This document shows, one piece after another, positions 43,886-52,278 of a stretch of 64,000 nt of DNA. The stretch spans positions 1 to 64,000 of the forward strand of contig DASXPH010000090.1 in the NCBI GenBank assembly GCA_036493735.1. The letters run 5' to 3'. Source of the stretch: AG2 sp036493735. GTDB taxonomy: Bacteria > Gemmatimonadota > Gemmatimonadetes > Gemmatimonadales > Gemmatimonadaceae. A program made the translations under genes and the position numbers. Within the stretch, counting starts at the first letter, position 1. The number at the start of each line of letters is the position of its first letter. The notes below the pieces were generated by a model. The model ran no database searches and was not told the origin of the DNA. It worked only from the letters and a program-made list of their open reading frames with translations.

Positions 43886-46357
43886 CTACTCGGCTCGCAG
43901 CGCTCGCACCGGATCGATTTTCGTTGCCCGGCGTGCAGGCAGATAGGCCGCGAACAGCGCGATTGCGAGCAGTAGCAGCGTCACGCCGAGCAGTGTCATC
44001 GGATCAAAGGGACTCACCTCGAACAACAGAGATTCAAGGAGCCGCGATCCTGCGACGGCACCTCCCAGGCCAATCGCAACGCCGAAACTGGACACGGCCA
44101 GCGCCCGCCCGAGCACCATCCAGCGCACCGTTCCGGCGGTTGCGCCGAGTGCCATGCGAACACCGATCTCGCGCGTCTGCTGATTCACCGCCGCCGACAC
44201 CACGCCGTAGAGACCGATCGCCGCAAGAAGGACCGCGGCAGCGCCGAAGAGCGAGAGCAGCAGCGCGTCGAATCGCGCGGGGATGAGCTGCGGGGCGATG
44301 AGGTCATTCATCGGCTCGGCGCTGACGAACACCGTGCCCGCGTCATGCACCGCGCGGCGCATTGCGGCGAGCCCGCTGGCAGACCAGCCGCGTGTTCTGA
44401 CGAGGAAATAGCCTTGCGCGTAGACTTGCCGGAAGGGTTTGAACACCGTCGACGTCGCGTTGCGATACTCGCGGAAATGAATGTCGGGAACGACGCCAAC
44501 GATAGTCACGAGCGAATCAGGAGAATCCTGATTGGGATCGTGGAATCGCTTGCCGATGGCGCTCTCGTTAGGCCAGAGCCGGTGCGCGACGCCGGATGTC
44601 ACGATGGCAACGCGCGGCGCCTCCTCTCGGTCGGCGTCGGTGAAGCCTCTCCCCTCGAGAATCGGAACATTCAACATCCGGAAGTATTCCGGTCCCACGA
44701 GGTCGAGGCCGAACCACGGATTCGTCTTGGCGTCCGATTCCGTTTGATACTCGGCGACGATCTTTCCCATCCACACGCTCGATCCAAGGAAGGGCGGTGC
44801 CGTCACCGGCGAGGCGGCCACGACGCTCGGTATCGTCCTGAGCAGCGTCATGATCCGGTCGTGGGTGTCAAAGTTTCGCGAGTTGAAACAGCGTCCCCAA
44901 CGCATACTGTCGGCGGTGGTGAGCGATGTGCCACGCGGGCGGCACTCGTCCGTCATGCTTCGCCAGGGGAGCGACACGGACAGCAACGTCACCTCGTTAG
45001 GCGAGTAACCCATGTTCAGATCGGTGAGCCGAACGAGGCTCCGGACGAGCAGGCCGGCGCCAGCCAGCACAATGACGGCAAGAGCGAGCTGGCAGGCGAC
45101 GAGCGTCTGCCGCACCCGGCGCACCATCCTGCCCTCCGTGCCGGAGCGCGTGTCGGAGCGGAGCGGGGACGCCCGGTTGACGTGAAGCGCGACGAGCGAG
45201 GGAAGGACGCCAAACATCAGCACCGTTAGGCCGGTCACGAGCGCGCCGATTCGAAGCGAGCTGCCGGCGAGCACGATCAGGTCGGACCGCGGGAGTCCAG
45301 TCGGAGCCAGGTGAACGACGGTCGCAAGCAGCACCCTGGCAAGCACGACGCCTATGAGGCCGCCGGCGCAGGCGATGATGACGCTCTCCGCGAGGAGCTG
45401 TCGAAAGAGGTCGACCGACCTTGCGCCGATGGCGCGGCGGATGGCCATCTCGCGCGCGCGCCCTGCGGCGCGGAGCAGCAGCAGATTGCCAACATTTGTG
45501 CAGGTGAGAAGGAGCAACAGTGCGACGGCCCCGGTGAGCACGAGCACGGCGGGTTTGGCGTCCCCAATCACCATCTGCCGAAGTGAATGCACCTGGGCAC
45601 CAATCGTGTGCGCGCCAAAAGCGCGAGCTATCTCGGGGTCGTTGTCGAGAAAGGCGCGAAATTCGCCGCGGGCAGAGGCATCCGTCGCGCCTGCCGTTAG
45701 GCGTCCGACGACATCGACACTGCCATACGAGGAAGCGACCCAGTATTCCACTCCTCGCGGATAGTCCAACCCGGGAGGAGCGATGCCGACGATCGTCGTG
45801 CGCCAGCCCATCGCTGGTTCCTGGAGATGGCGCCCGATGACACTCGAGTCGCCACCGAAGAGTCGCTGCCAGGCGCCGTAGCTGAGGACGGCCTGCGCGT
45901 CCTGAAAGTTGTCCGCTCCCCACGGTCGCTCGTCACCTCGCTTGAAGAGACGTCCGAGCACCGGCGCCGCGCTCAGCACCTGGAAAAAATTCTCGGTGAC
46001 GACAGCTTCGCGCAGGACTACGGGGCGGTTGTTGTCCTCGAAGGTGCTCGCGAGGACGCGCCAGTGCGCCATTGCGGCGGCGGACTGCAGCGTCTTCGTG
46101 TTGTCGCGGAAGCGCCGGAACTGCGTCATGCCGAGCGGGAATTCGGACGCGGCGCCGGCGGCAACTCCGGAGAGCTCGACGATACGGTCTTCGTCCCGCA
46201 CCGGCATCCGTTCGAGGAGTACCGACTGAAAGACCGTGAAGATCGCGCTCGTCATGCCAATGCCGAGGGCGAGAATCAGCACCGCGGTGATGCTGAACGC
46301 GGGCGCGCGGCGCAGTGAACGCGTCGCGTAAGTCACCTCTCGTCGGAACGTCGGCAT
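43886..46357 (-). CDS. ADOP-type FtsX/MacB-like ABC permease (second copy)
   Basis: An 823-residue inner-membrane protein starting at ATG 46357 (MPTFRREVTYATRSLRRAPAFSITAVLILALGIGMTSAIFTVF). It has two MacB-core plus FtsX halves, with signatures LLLLTCTNVGNLLLLRAAGRAREMAIRRAIGARSVDLFRQLL and LYGVVSAAVNQQTREIGVRMALGATAGTVRWMVLG, ending ATKIDPVRALRAE. It diverges clearly from the copy at 39825, so this is not a recent tandem duplication. The periplasmic domain has two Cys close together (DECRPRG and RCFNSR), a possible disulfide. No cognate ATPase or PadR gene adjacent. Confidence 0.9.
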   Translation of the reverse strand: MPTFRREVTYATRSLRRAPAFSITAVLILALGIGMTSAIFTVFQSVLLERMPVRDEDRIVELSGVAAGAASEFPLGMTQFRRFRDNTKTLQSAAAMAHWRVLASTFEDNNRPVVLREAVVTENFFQVLSAAPVLGRLFKRGDERPWGADNFQDAQAVLSYGAWQRLFGGDSSVIGRHLQEPAMGWRTTIVGIAPPGLDYPRGVEYWVASSYGSVDVVGRLTAGATDASARGEFRAFLDNDPEIARAFGAHTIGAQVHSLRQMVIGDAKPAVLVLTGAVALLLLLTCTNVGNLLLLRAAGRAREMAIRRAIGARSVDLFRQLLAESVIIACAGGLIGVVLARVLLATVVHLAPTGLPRSDLIVLAGSSLRIGALVTGLTVLMFGVLPSLVALHVNRASPLRSDTRSGTEGRMVRRVRQTLVACQLALAVIVLAGAGLLVRSLVRLTDLNMGYSPNEVTLLSVSLPWRSMTDECRPRGTSLTTADSMRWGRCFNSRNFDTHDRIMTLLRTIPSVVAASPVTAPPFLGSSVWMGKIVAEYQTESDAKTNPWFGLDLVGPEYFRMLNVPILEGRGFTDADREEAPRVAIVTSGVAHRLWPNESAIGKRFHDPNQDSPDSLVTIVGVVPDIHFREYRNATSTVFKPFRQVYAQGYFLVRTRGWSASGLAAMRRAVHDAGTVFVSAEPMNDLIAPQLIPARFDALLLSLFGAAAVLLAAIGLYGVVSAAVNQQTREIGVRMALGATAGTVRWMVLGRALAVSSFGVAIGLGGAVAGSRLLESLLFEVSPFDPMTLLGVTLLLLAIALFAAYLPARRATKIDPVRALRAE

Positions 46358-46512
46358 CGTCTCTGGCGCGCGTGGCGGATTGGGGAGATGTCCATAAGAC
46401 AAGCGAAGGGCGCGCCGCCCCTACGCTTTGGCTGTCGGGGGCGGCCGAGGCTGGATCGGGCGCGTTCCCGGCCTTAGCTTCGGGGCGCCTTCGCAGAACG
46501 AGAGGAGAGGGA

Positions 46513-47166
46513 ATGACCTGGATCAAGACGATCGGACCGGACCAAGCCGAGGGACCGCTGAAGGAAGCGTTGGCTGCTCAACGCGCGTTGTACCCGAAGG
46601 AATACGCAGGTCCCCCGTCGCAGCCCGCATCGGCGGGCGCGAATAGCATCATCGCGTCACACTCGCTCATCCCCGGAGCGCTCGAGCACGCATTCTCGAC
46701 GTTCGGCGCCTTGATGAGTCCCGATCTTCCGCTGGAGCGAAGGCACCACGAGATGATCGCGACGGTTGTCTCTGTCACGAATCGCTGTCGGTATTGAATG
46801 ACCTCGCACGCAGAGTTTCTGCGTCGGGTCACGTTGGACGAAGAGATGGTCGCTGCGTTGTGCGCGGACTATCGCATGGCGCCGATCACGCCTGCCGAGC
46901 GAGCGATGCTCGACTATGCGGTGGACATTTCCGAGGACGCCACACGCGTCACGCGTGAGACGTTGGATGGTCTCCGTGCGCACGGCTTCGAGGATCGTGG
47001 GATCTTGCAGATCGCGTTGATCGCAAGCTGGTTCAACTACATCAACCGCGTGGCCGACGCGCTCGGCGTCGGGCGCGACGATGCGGCGACGAGTTGCACG
47101 CTGCCGACGCCGGCGCCGGCAGCGTGGTCGACGGAGGTTGGCGCGACCGCTGGGCCTAACGACTAA
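46513..47166 (+). CDS. AhpD-like peroxidase-family selenoprotein (in-frame TGA as Sec)
   Basis: Strong ribosome site (gaggagaggga) before ATG 46513. The frame runs 94 codons to TGA (46795-46797) and continues in the same frame to a stop at 47164-47166, 217 residues in all. Both halves are one uncharacterised-peroxidase-related/carboxymuconolactone-decarboxylase-like protein: HHEMIATVVSVTNRC before the TGA and SHAEFLRRV ... ALCADYRMAPITPAERAMLDYAV ... FNYINRVADALGV after it. Reading TGA as Sec gives Glu80, Cys92-x-x-Sec95 and His99, exactly the AhpD catalytic spacing Glu-12-Cys-3-Cys-4-His. A stem-loop of SECIS type follows at 46800. AhpD-like selenoproteins with CxxU are known. Sec machinery genes are not in the window. 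The alternative is an inactivated gene. Confidence 0.85.
46800..46830 (+). promoter_or_regulatory. Candidate bacterial SECIS element
   Basis: Just after the TGA, gacc (46800-46803) pairs with ggtc (46827-46830). Above an internal loop (tcgc/cg), a perfect 7-bp helix acgcaga (46808-46814) / tctgcgt (46818-46824) is capped by the loop gtt. The loop begins with G, 18 bases after the TGA. This fits the bacterial rule of an apical loop 16-37 bases downstream with a G among its first two bases. Confidence 0.75.
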
Positions 47167-48496
47167 TATTCTGGTTTCGGCGAAAGCGATTGGCCGGGTC
47201 GTATTTTGCCTTGACCTGAACGAGCCTGTCGTAGTTGTCGCCGTATGCCTGGCGCACGCGAGCGCCGTCATCCTCCGCGAGCGCGTTGACGTAGACGAGG
47301 GGCGCCGACCAGTCGCGCATCGCCAGATCAAACTCACGCGTCCAGGCAATGTTGCGGTCATCGTCCTTCTCCTCGTCCCAGAGACTGAGGACGACGAGGT
47401 TGAAGGCGTGGCCGCGCGCCGCAAACGCCGTTTCATGTGGCGCGACGCGCGTCACGGCACCATGTGAGTGCTCGAGCTTCACGACAGTACGTGACGAGGT
47501 GCGTGCCGCGGCGCACTCCACGAAGGTCTCGATTGCTTCGTCCGGAAGTGATTGCAGGAAGGTCGACTTCCAGTAGGTGCGAAGTCCGAATGGGGCTCCC
47601 GCATCGAGCATCTGTTGCATCTTCACATAGGGCATGCACGTTACGAGATCCGCCAGTGGCGGCCCGAATGCGCGGAGTGGCGCGAGCGTCCGCTGCCCCT
47701 CGTCGAGGTCCGGCCCGCTGTACGCCGGGATCAGCGCAACGAGCGGAACGCCATCCGGGCTTGTGATCGCCGTTGCAAAAACTCTCAACTCATCGGGCAC
47801 GCCAGCCGCCACGAAGTCGCGGAAGTGGCGCAGGACATCCTTCGCTCGCGAGAACGGGTGAAGAATCATTCCGGACAGCACGGTGCTCACGGCGTGCAAG
47901 CGATAGCTAATCGACGTCACGACGCCAAAGTTGCCGCCGCCACCCTTGAGTGCCCAGAACAGATCTGGGTGTTCGTCGGTGCTCGCGATGACACACTCGC
48001 CGTCCGCGGTGATGAGCGAGTATGCAATCGTGTTATCGCACGTGAGGCCGAAATGACCCATCAGCCAACCCAGACCACCGCCAAGGGTGAGGCCGGCGAT
48101 GCCGGTCGTGGAGTTGACTCCGCCTGTAGTCGCCAGGCCGTATGCTTGGGTGGCGGCATCGAATTCGGCCCAGGTGAGGCCCGTCTGAGTCGTGGCGGTC
48201 CTCGCGATGGGATCTACCGTGATCCGCTTCATTTGCGAGACGTCGATGACAAGCCCCTCATCGACGGATGCAAGGCCAGCCACGTTGTGGCCTCCGGCAC
48301 GGATCGCTGGATAGAGGTCCTCGCTGGCCGCGAACCGCACGGCGGCCGCGACATCGTTAGGGCCCGTACATCGGAGAATCGCCGCTGGCCTTCGGTCGAT
48401 CATCGCGTTCCAGAGCCGTCGGGCGCCGTCGTAGCCGGCGCAACCCGGCACCAGGATCTGGCCGCGAAGCTGTGACCGCAGAGCCGCAAGGTTCAT
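47156..48496 (-). CDS. FAD-binding oxidase of the BBE/VAO type
   Basis: A 446-residue flavoprotein. The PCMH FAD domain is visible as YPAIRAGGHNVAGLASVDEGLVIDVSQMKRITVDP, with the His of GGHNVAG that is covalently linked to FAD in relatives (about residue 69), and GVNSTTGIAGLTLGGGLGWLMGHFGLTCDN. The C-terminal berberine-bridge-like domain ends NYDRLVQVKAKYDPANRFRRNQNI. The second Cys linkage seen in bicovalent members is not evident. No signal peptide. It oxidises a sugar, alcohol or aromatic substrate that is not determinable here. The 3' end overlaps the selenoprotein gene by 11 bases; it is divergent from an HxlR regulator. Confidence 0.87.
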   Translation of the reverse strand: MNLAALRSQLRGQILVPGCAGYDGARRLWNAMIDRRPAAILRCTGPNDVAAAVRFAASEDLYPAIRAGGHNVAGLASVDEGLVIDVSQMKRITVDPIARTATTQTGLTWAEFDAATQAYGLATTGGVNSTTGIAGLTLGGGLGWLMGHFGLTCDNTIAYSLITADGECVIASTDEHPDLFWALKGGGGNFGVVTSISYRLHAVSTVLSGMILHPFSRAKDVLRHFRDFVAAGVPDELRVFATAITSPDGVPLVALIPAYSGPDLDEGQRTLAPLRAFGPPLADLVTCMPYVKMQQMLDAGAPFGLRTYWKSTFLQSLPDEAIETFVECAAARTSSRTVVKLEHSHGAVTRVAPHETAFAARGHAFNLVVLSLWDEEKDDDRNIAWTREFDLAMRDWSAPLVYVNALAEDDGARVRQAYGDNYDRLVQVKAKYDPANRFRRNQNISR

Positions 48497-48568
48497 ATAG
48501 AAGCCGGGATGGAAAGTGGTTCACAAATAGGACTTGTCAGAGGTGGACGGCAAGCCCACCTTCGCGGC

Positions 48569-49255
48569 ATGGCTGATTACGGGCAGTTCTGTCCCGTGGC
48601 GCTCGGTGCCGAGATCTTTGCGGAGCGGTGGACGCCGCTCATCCTCCGCGAGTTGCTGATGGGCGGTCGCCGGTTCAGCGACATTCAGCGGGGCGTCCCG
48701 AGAATGTCCAGAAATCTGCTGACGCAGCGCCTGCGCTCACTGCGGCTGAGCGGCATCATCGAGCAGCTTCCCGCGGAGGGCGGTCACGGGCACGAATATC
48801 GTCTCACCATTTCGGGTCGCGAGCTGAGCGCGGTGATCGACGCGCTTGGTACCTGGGGCTATCGGTGGGCAAGTAAGGACCTCACCGACAAAAATCTCGA
48901 CCCCGACTTCCTCATGTGGTCGCTGCGAAGGTTGATACGAACGGACGCGCTCCCCGACGAGCGGGTCGTTCTGCTCTTTCGCTTCCGGCGACACAAGGAC
49001 CGCCTGTACTGGCTCGTATTGCATCGCCCCGAGGTCGATCTCTGCCTGTTCGATCCCGGATATGAGGTGGGTCTGGAGATCGAAGCCGCAGTGGAGCCAC
49101 TCGCGCGCGTGTGCCTCGGGCACATTCCATTGCTGGAGGCGATTCGCGACGGAGGTGTCGAGGTACACGGCGCCCCGCACCATCGTCATGCGTTACCGAA
49201 CTGGCTCGGCGTGACGCGTTTCGCCGGCATGGCCGCCAGCAGCGTCGCGCGATGA
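48569..49255 (+). CDS. HxlR-family regulator with SCP2-like C-terminal domain
   Basis: A 228-residue protein starting at ATG 48569 (MADYGQFCPVALGAEIFAERWTPLILRELLMGGRRFSDIQRGVPRMSRNLLTQRLRSLRLSGIIE), a textbook HxlR winged helix with the single Cys8 that senses thiol-reactive compounds in this family. Residues ~120-215 form a sterol-carrier-like ligand domain, often seen in this two-domain subgroup. It is divergent from the FAD oxidase (starts 73 bases apart), and may regulate it; the selenoprotein faces the other end of that gene. The role is inferred from position. Confidence 0.82.
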   Translation: MADYGQFCPVALGAEIFAERWTPLILRELLMGGRRFSDIQRGVPRMSRNLLTQRLRSLRLSGIIEQLPAEGGHGHEYRLTISGRELSAVIDALGTWGYRWASKDLTDKNLDPDFLMWSLRRLIRTDALPDERVVLLFRFRRHKDRLYWLVLHRPEVDLCLFDPGYEVGLEIEAAVEPLARVCLGHIPLLEAIRDGGVEVHGAPHHRHALPNWLGVTRFAGMAASSVAR

Positions 49256-49357
49256 GCATCTGCTGACAGGCTCCTGGTTCACTTTTGGGGCTGTTCACAG
49301 TCGCTCATCTGGCTCTACTCTCGTCTCCGCTCGGTCACTGCCAACGGGAGGCATACC

Positions 49358-50737
49358 ATGTGGAAACGACTCAATGTTCTAAGCGCCGCTGTACTAACCC
49401 TGCTGATCGCCGCGTGCTCAGAAAACCGCGCCCCGACGATCGGCGCACCGCAGAACTCGGCACCGCGGGAGGCCGCTAACGATGCGAGCGTCGTCAGGTC
49501 CACGGCTGACTTCGACGCTGCGGCGCCGGTTGCGTACTATCAACTCTCGCTCGGTTTCAGCAGACGAACGGCCGGGGTTACGCCGCCCGTGCAGGCGCGC
49601 GCGTACGGGTACATGGGTCTCGCGCTGTACGAAGCCGTGGTTGGCGGCATGCCTGAGTACCGCTCGATCGCGAGTCAGTTGAACGGTATTGGCACACTGC
49701 CCCAGGCTGCCGGCATACCCTACAACTGGGCGCTCGTCGCCAACGCGGCGCTGGCCGAGGTAATGCGCGGTCTCTGGGGCGACAAGACAAATGTTGCGAC
49801 CCAGAACGTTGCCGATCTCAACGCGCTCGAGGCGAGCTTCGCATCGCAATACTCCGCTGGTGTACCTCCGGGCATCGCGATGCTATCGATTGACTTCGGG
49901 CACCGGGTCGGCGCGGCGGTGTTCGCGACATCACGCGACGACGGTGGGGATGAGGGCTATCTCACGAACTTTCCTACGACCTACGTGCCGCCAAGCGGGC
50001 CCGGATTCTGGGTGCCGACTGCGCCGGGACAGATTGCGATGCAGCCCTTCTGGGCAGCCACGGTCGGGACATTGGCGCTTTCCAGCGCGAACCAGTGCGA
50101 CCCCGGCCCGCCGCCCGCATACTCCGAGGACCCAGCCTCCGCGTTCTACGGCGAGGCAAATCTGGATTACCAGATTTCAAAGACGCTCACGCCCGAGCAG
50201 TTGACGATCGCCAAGTACTGGGCCGACGGTCCAGCGACGATCGGGGGGCCCGGCCATTCAATGGCGATTGTCACCGAGATCGTCACGCAGCAGCACGCGA
50301 ATCTAGCCATGGCAGCGGAGACGTACGCGCGCGCCGGCCTCGCCGACGCCGATGCCCTGACAGTCATCTGGGGAGTGAAGTATCGCTACAATCTCATTCG
50401 CCCCCTGACCTACATCCGGCGGGTGATCGATCCGACGTGGAACACGGTGCTTCCGACACCGCCGTTTCCTGAATATGTCTCCGCTCATTCCGGTCAGTCG
50501 TCGGCCGTGATGGCGACGCTCGAAGCGCTGTACGGAGCCAATGTGCCGTTCGTCGATCACGCGCACGACGCAGACGGTTTCGCACCGCGCTCCTTCGCCC
50601 GCATCTTCGACGCGGCGGTTGAAGCAGGGATGTCGCGACTCTACGCCGGCATTCACTTCCAGTCGGGCAATCTCAATGGCCGAGCGTTGGGGTTGTGCGT
50701 GGCAGGCGTGGTGAATTCGCTGGAGTGGCAACGGTGA
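49358..50737 (+). CDS. Vanadium-dependent haloperoxidase-like lipoprotein
   Basis: A 459-residue exported lipoprotein (lipobox LLIAAC, Cys20). The C-terminal half has the PAP2/haloperoxidase vanadate-binding pattern: KYRYNLIRPLTYI (Lys and Arg), SAHSGQSSAVMATLEALYG (the Ser-x-His phosphate-binding loop) and SRLYAGIHFQSGNLNGRALG (Arg and the catalytic His). The family oxidises halides with hydrogen peroxide or acts as a phosphatase. In the last motif the usual Asp partner of the catalytic His is replaced by Gln/Ser, which might favour a phosphatase-like or altered activity. A GTAGAG-arm terminator element follows directly. Confidence 0.82.
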   Translation: MWKRLNVLSAAVLTLLIAACSENRAPTIGAPQNSAPREAANDASVVRSTADFDAAAPVAYYQLSLGFSRRTAGVTPPVQARAYGYMGLALYEAVVGGMPEYRSIASQLNGIGTLPQAAGIPYNWALVANAALAEVMRGLWGDKTNVATQNVADLNALEASFASQYSAGVPPGIAMLSIDFGHRVGAAVFATSRDDGGDEGYLTNFPTTYVPPSGPGFWVPTAPGQIAMQPFWAATVGTLALSSANQCDPGPPPAYSEDPASAFYGEANLDYQISKTLTPEQLTIAKYWADGPATIGGPGHSMAIVTEIVTQQHANLAMAAETYARAGLADADALTVIWGVKYRYNLIRPLTYIRRVIDPTWNTVLPTPPFPEYVSAHSGQSSAVMATLEALYGANVPFVDHAHDADGFAPRSFARIFDAAVEAGMSRLYAGIHFQSGNLNGRALGLCVAGVVNSLEWQR

Positions 50738-50742
50738 AAAGG

Positions 50743-50921
50743 CGGTAGCGGTTGTGGGTAGAGGTAGAGGTTGAATGGAAGAAGGCCGACGGCGAAGCCG
50801 TCGGCCTTCCCTGTTCCCACCGTCTGCTGGCTGCGCTCGCAACCCTATTTGGAGTCGCTCGCGCTACGCGCTCGCTCCTGTTCCATTCGCGGCTTCACCC
50901 TCTACCGACAACCCTCTACCC
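50743..50921. repeat. GTAGAG-arm hairpin element, copy 2
   Basis: The left arm ggtagcggttgtgggtagaggtagaggttgaatgg (50743-50778) is largely the reverse complement of the right arm at 50883-50921. The central hairpin (50781-50809) lies in the left half. The right arm runs into the C-terminal codons of the small minus-strand ORF at 50864, giving it a Gly/Ala-rich tail. This is the longest copy of the family. Confidence 0.65.
50781..50809. terminator. Terminator hairpin of element copy 2
   Basis: 13-bp perfect stem gaaggccgacggc / gccgtcggccttc with a 3-base loop, 44 bases after the haloperoxidase stop. It has the same core stem as 3513-3538. The T-tract is poor, so termination strength is uncertain. 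Confidence 0.65.
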
Positions 50922-51139
50922 GCTTCGGTGACTTCGTCGAGGACATTTTCCGGAAGGTCCATCGAGAAGGAGCCGTCGTGTGTCATGAACGCCTGGATGT
51001 CGCGAAAGACGCGGACATTGCCCTTGAAAGGCGTGGGGAGAACGAATCCGGGATACGATGCGCCTGGGTCGAACCACGCCGCGCGTCCGCAATCGGTCGG
51101 CGTCGGCTTGGCGCGCCACCACCTCACGTTCGGTACCAT
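50864..51139 (-). CDS. Small hypothetical protein
   Basis: A 91-residue ORF (MVPNVRWWRAKPTPTDCGRAAWFDPGASYPGFVLPTPFKGNVRVFRDIQAFMTHDGSFSMDLPENVLDEV...) whose codons show strong third-position G/C bias, supporting coding. I do not recognise the family; the AWFDPxAxYPGxVxPTPFKG segment looks conserved in style. The last ~18 residues (GRGLSVEGEAANGTGASA) derive from the right arm of the repeat element. The start at 51139 is the more likely; 51208 is an alternative. No strong ribosome site. Confidence 0.55.
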   Translation of the reverse strand: MVPNVRWWRAKPTPTDCGRAAWFDPGASYPGFVLPTPFKGNVRVFRDIQAFMTHDGSFSMDLPENVLDEVTEAGRGLSVEGEAANGTGASA

Positions 51140-51378
51140 GGGCGAGCTGTGAGTGTTTGCTAATGGGCCTGGGTCGGCGAACGGTGCGTCTCGGTCCCTG
51201 GACGTCAACGCAAGAACCGGACCCGTGTGTGATTTGGATCACATTGGATTCAGCTGGTCTCGGCGGAGCTGCTATCGTCGCGATCCCCCGCGCGGCCCGG
51301 CGACCAGGAGCGATGTTGCCGTTACGCTTCTGCGGTATAGCGACTAGCGACAGCGCATCGCACGTCAACACGGACCGT

Positions 51379-51788
51379 ATGTCGACGACGAATAACAAGC
51401 GGTTAACCGACCTGGTATGGGAAGAGGTCTGGCATCGCGGCGATCTCGCCCGGATCGACGAACTGTTCGCGCCGGACTTCGTGAGGCACGATCCGGGAAG
51501 GGAGCTCCACGGACCAGAGCAGAATCGACAGTTCATCGAGGCCCAGCGCGCCGCGTTTCCGGACCTGCATTTCCATGTCGAGGATCAGATTGCCGAAGGA
51601 GACAAGGTCTGCGTGCGGTACCGCTTCGACGGCACACATAAGGGGCCCTTCAACGGAATACCGCCGACGAATAAGCGGTCAGTTATTCGGGAATACTAAT
51701 TTATCGAATACTGAACGATAGAATCGTCGAGCAGTGGACTGAATTCGATTTACTCGGCTTTCTCAGGCAGCTCGGGGCGATCCGGTGA
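51379..51788 (+). pseudogene. SnoaL/ester-cyclase-like gene with a frameshift
   Basis: ATG 51379 starts an NTF2-fold SnoaL protein (WEEVWHRGDLARIDELFAPDFVRHDPGRELHGPEQNRQFIEAQRAAFPDLHFHVEDQIAEGDKVCVRYRFDGTHKGPFNGIPPTNKR). It hits TAA at 51697-51699. Moving by one base after cgg restores the expected C-terminal sheet (IYRILNDRIVEQWTEFDLLGFLRQLGAIR) to TGA at 51786-51788. One missing G in a G-run at about 51690 explains it. A sequencing error cannot be excluded; programmed frameshifting is less likely, since no slippery heptamer is evident. Confidence 0.75.
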
Positions 51789-51790
51789 GT

Positions 51791-51840
51791 AGGCGTGAAC
51801 GGTGATCGGTGAACGGTGATCTGACGACCACCGACCACCA
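51791..51840. repeat. Heptad-repeat inverted element (GGTGAAC type)
   Basis: Left units ggtgaac/ggtgatc repeat from about 51795 to 51820, and right units accacc/gaccacc run from 51826. ggtgatcggt (51801-51810) pairs with accgaccacc (51830-51839) with one mismatch. It follows the SnoaL stop and is related to the element at 1386-1480. Confidence 0.6.
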
Positions 51841-51869
51841 CTCCTATTGACATCCGATACGAGACCGCC

Positions 51870-51883
51870 CGATATTCATATCG
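51870..51883. promoter_or_regulatory. Candidate PadR operator
   Basis: The palindrome cgatat-tc-atatcg lies 57 bases before the padR-like start at 51941. The position and dyad suit autoregulation by a PadR dimer. Confidence 0.5.
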
Positions 51884-51940
51884 AGCGTCGATAGGGACGA
51901 CAGCAGTTCCTTCGTCGCTGGCTAACACTCGCTTCTCAGG

Positions 51941-52276
51941 ATGACAATGGGTCGTCACACGCCGCTGTTGCAGGGGACGTTGGACTTGCTCATTCTCAAA
52001 GCGCTGAGTCTCCAGCCGCTGCATGGACTCGGCGTCTCGCGCCGCATCGAGCAGATGACCAAGGGCGCGTACATCGTGAGGCCCGGGTCACTCTTTCCGG
52101 CGCTGCACAGACTCGAGGAGCAGGGTTGGCTCGATGCGTCGTGGGGCGATTCGGAGAACAACCGCCGCGCGAAGTTCTATCGTCTCACCGCCACCGGCCG
52201 GCGGCAGCTGAGCACGGAGACGGAAGAGTGGAAGCGCGTCGCCGGCGCGATGCGCGCCGCGCTCGAGTCCACCTGA
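51941..52276 (+). CDS. PadR-family transcriptional regulator
   Basis: A 111-residue winged-helix protein: PLLQGTLDLLILKALSLQPLHGLGVSRRIEQMTKGAYIVRPGSLFPALHRLEEQGWLDASWGDSENNRRAKFYRLTATGRRQL. This is the compact PadR type found upstream of ADOP permease genes, where it is thought to control them. ATG 51947 is an alternative start two codons in. The permease starts 3 bases after the stop (52279), so both are one operon. The palindrome cgatat-tc-atatcg upstream may be its operator. Confidence 0.9.
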   Translation: MTMGRHTPLLQGTLDLLILKALSLQPLHGLGVSRRIEQMTKGAYIVRPGSLFPALHRLEEQGWLDASWGDSENNRRAKFYRLTATGRRQLSTETEEWKRVAGAMRAALEST

Positions 52277-52278
52277 CG

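Noticed and set aside
51697..51699. Stop within the SnoaL gene as a second recoding event
   Set aside because: The codon is TAA, not TGA, and continuing needs a frame change, so this is a frameshift rather than selenocysteine or readthrough.
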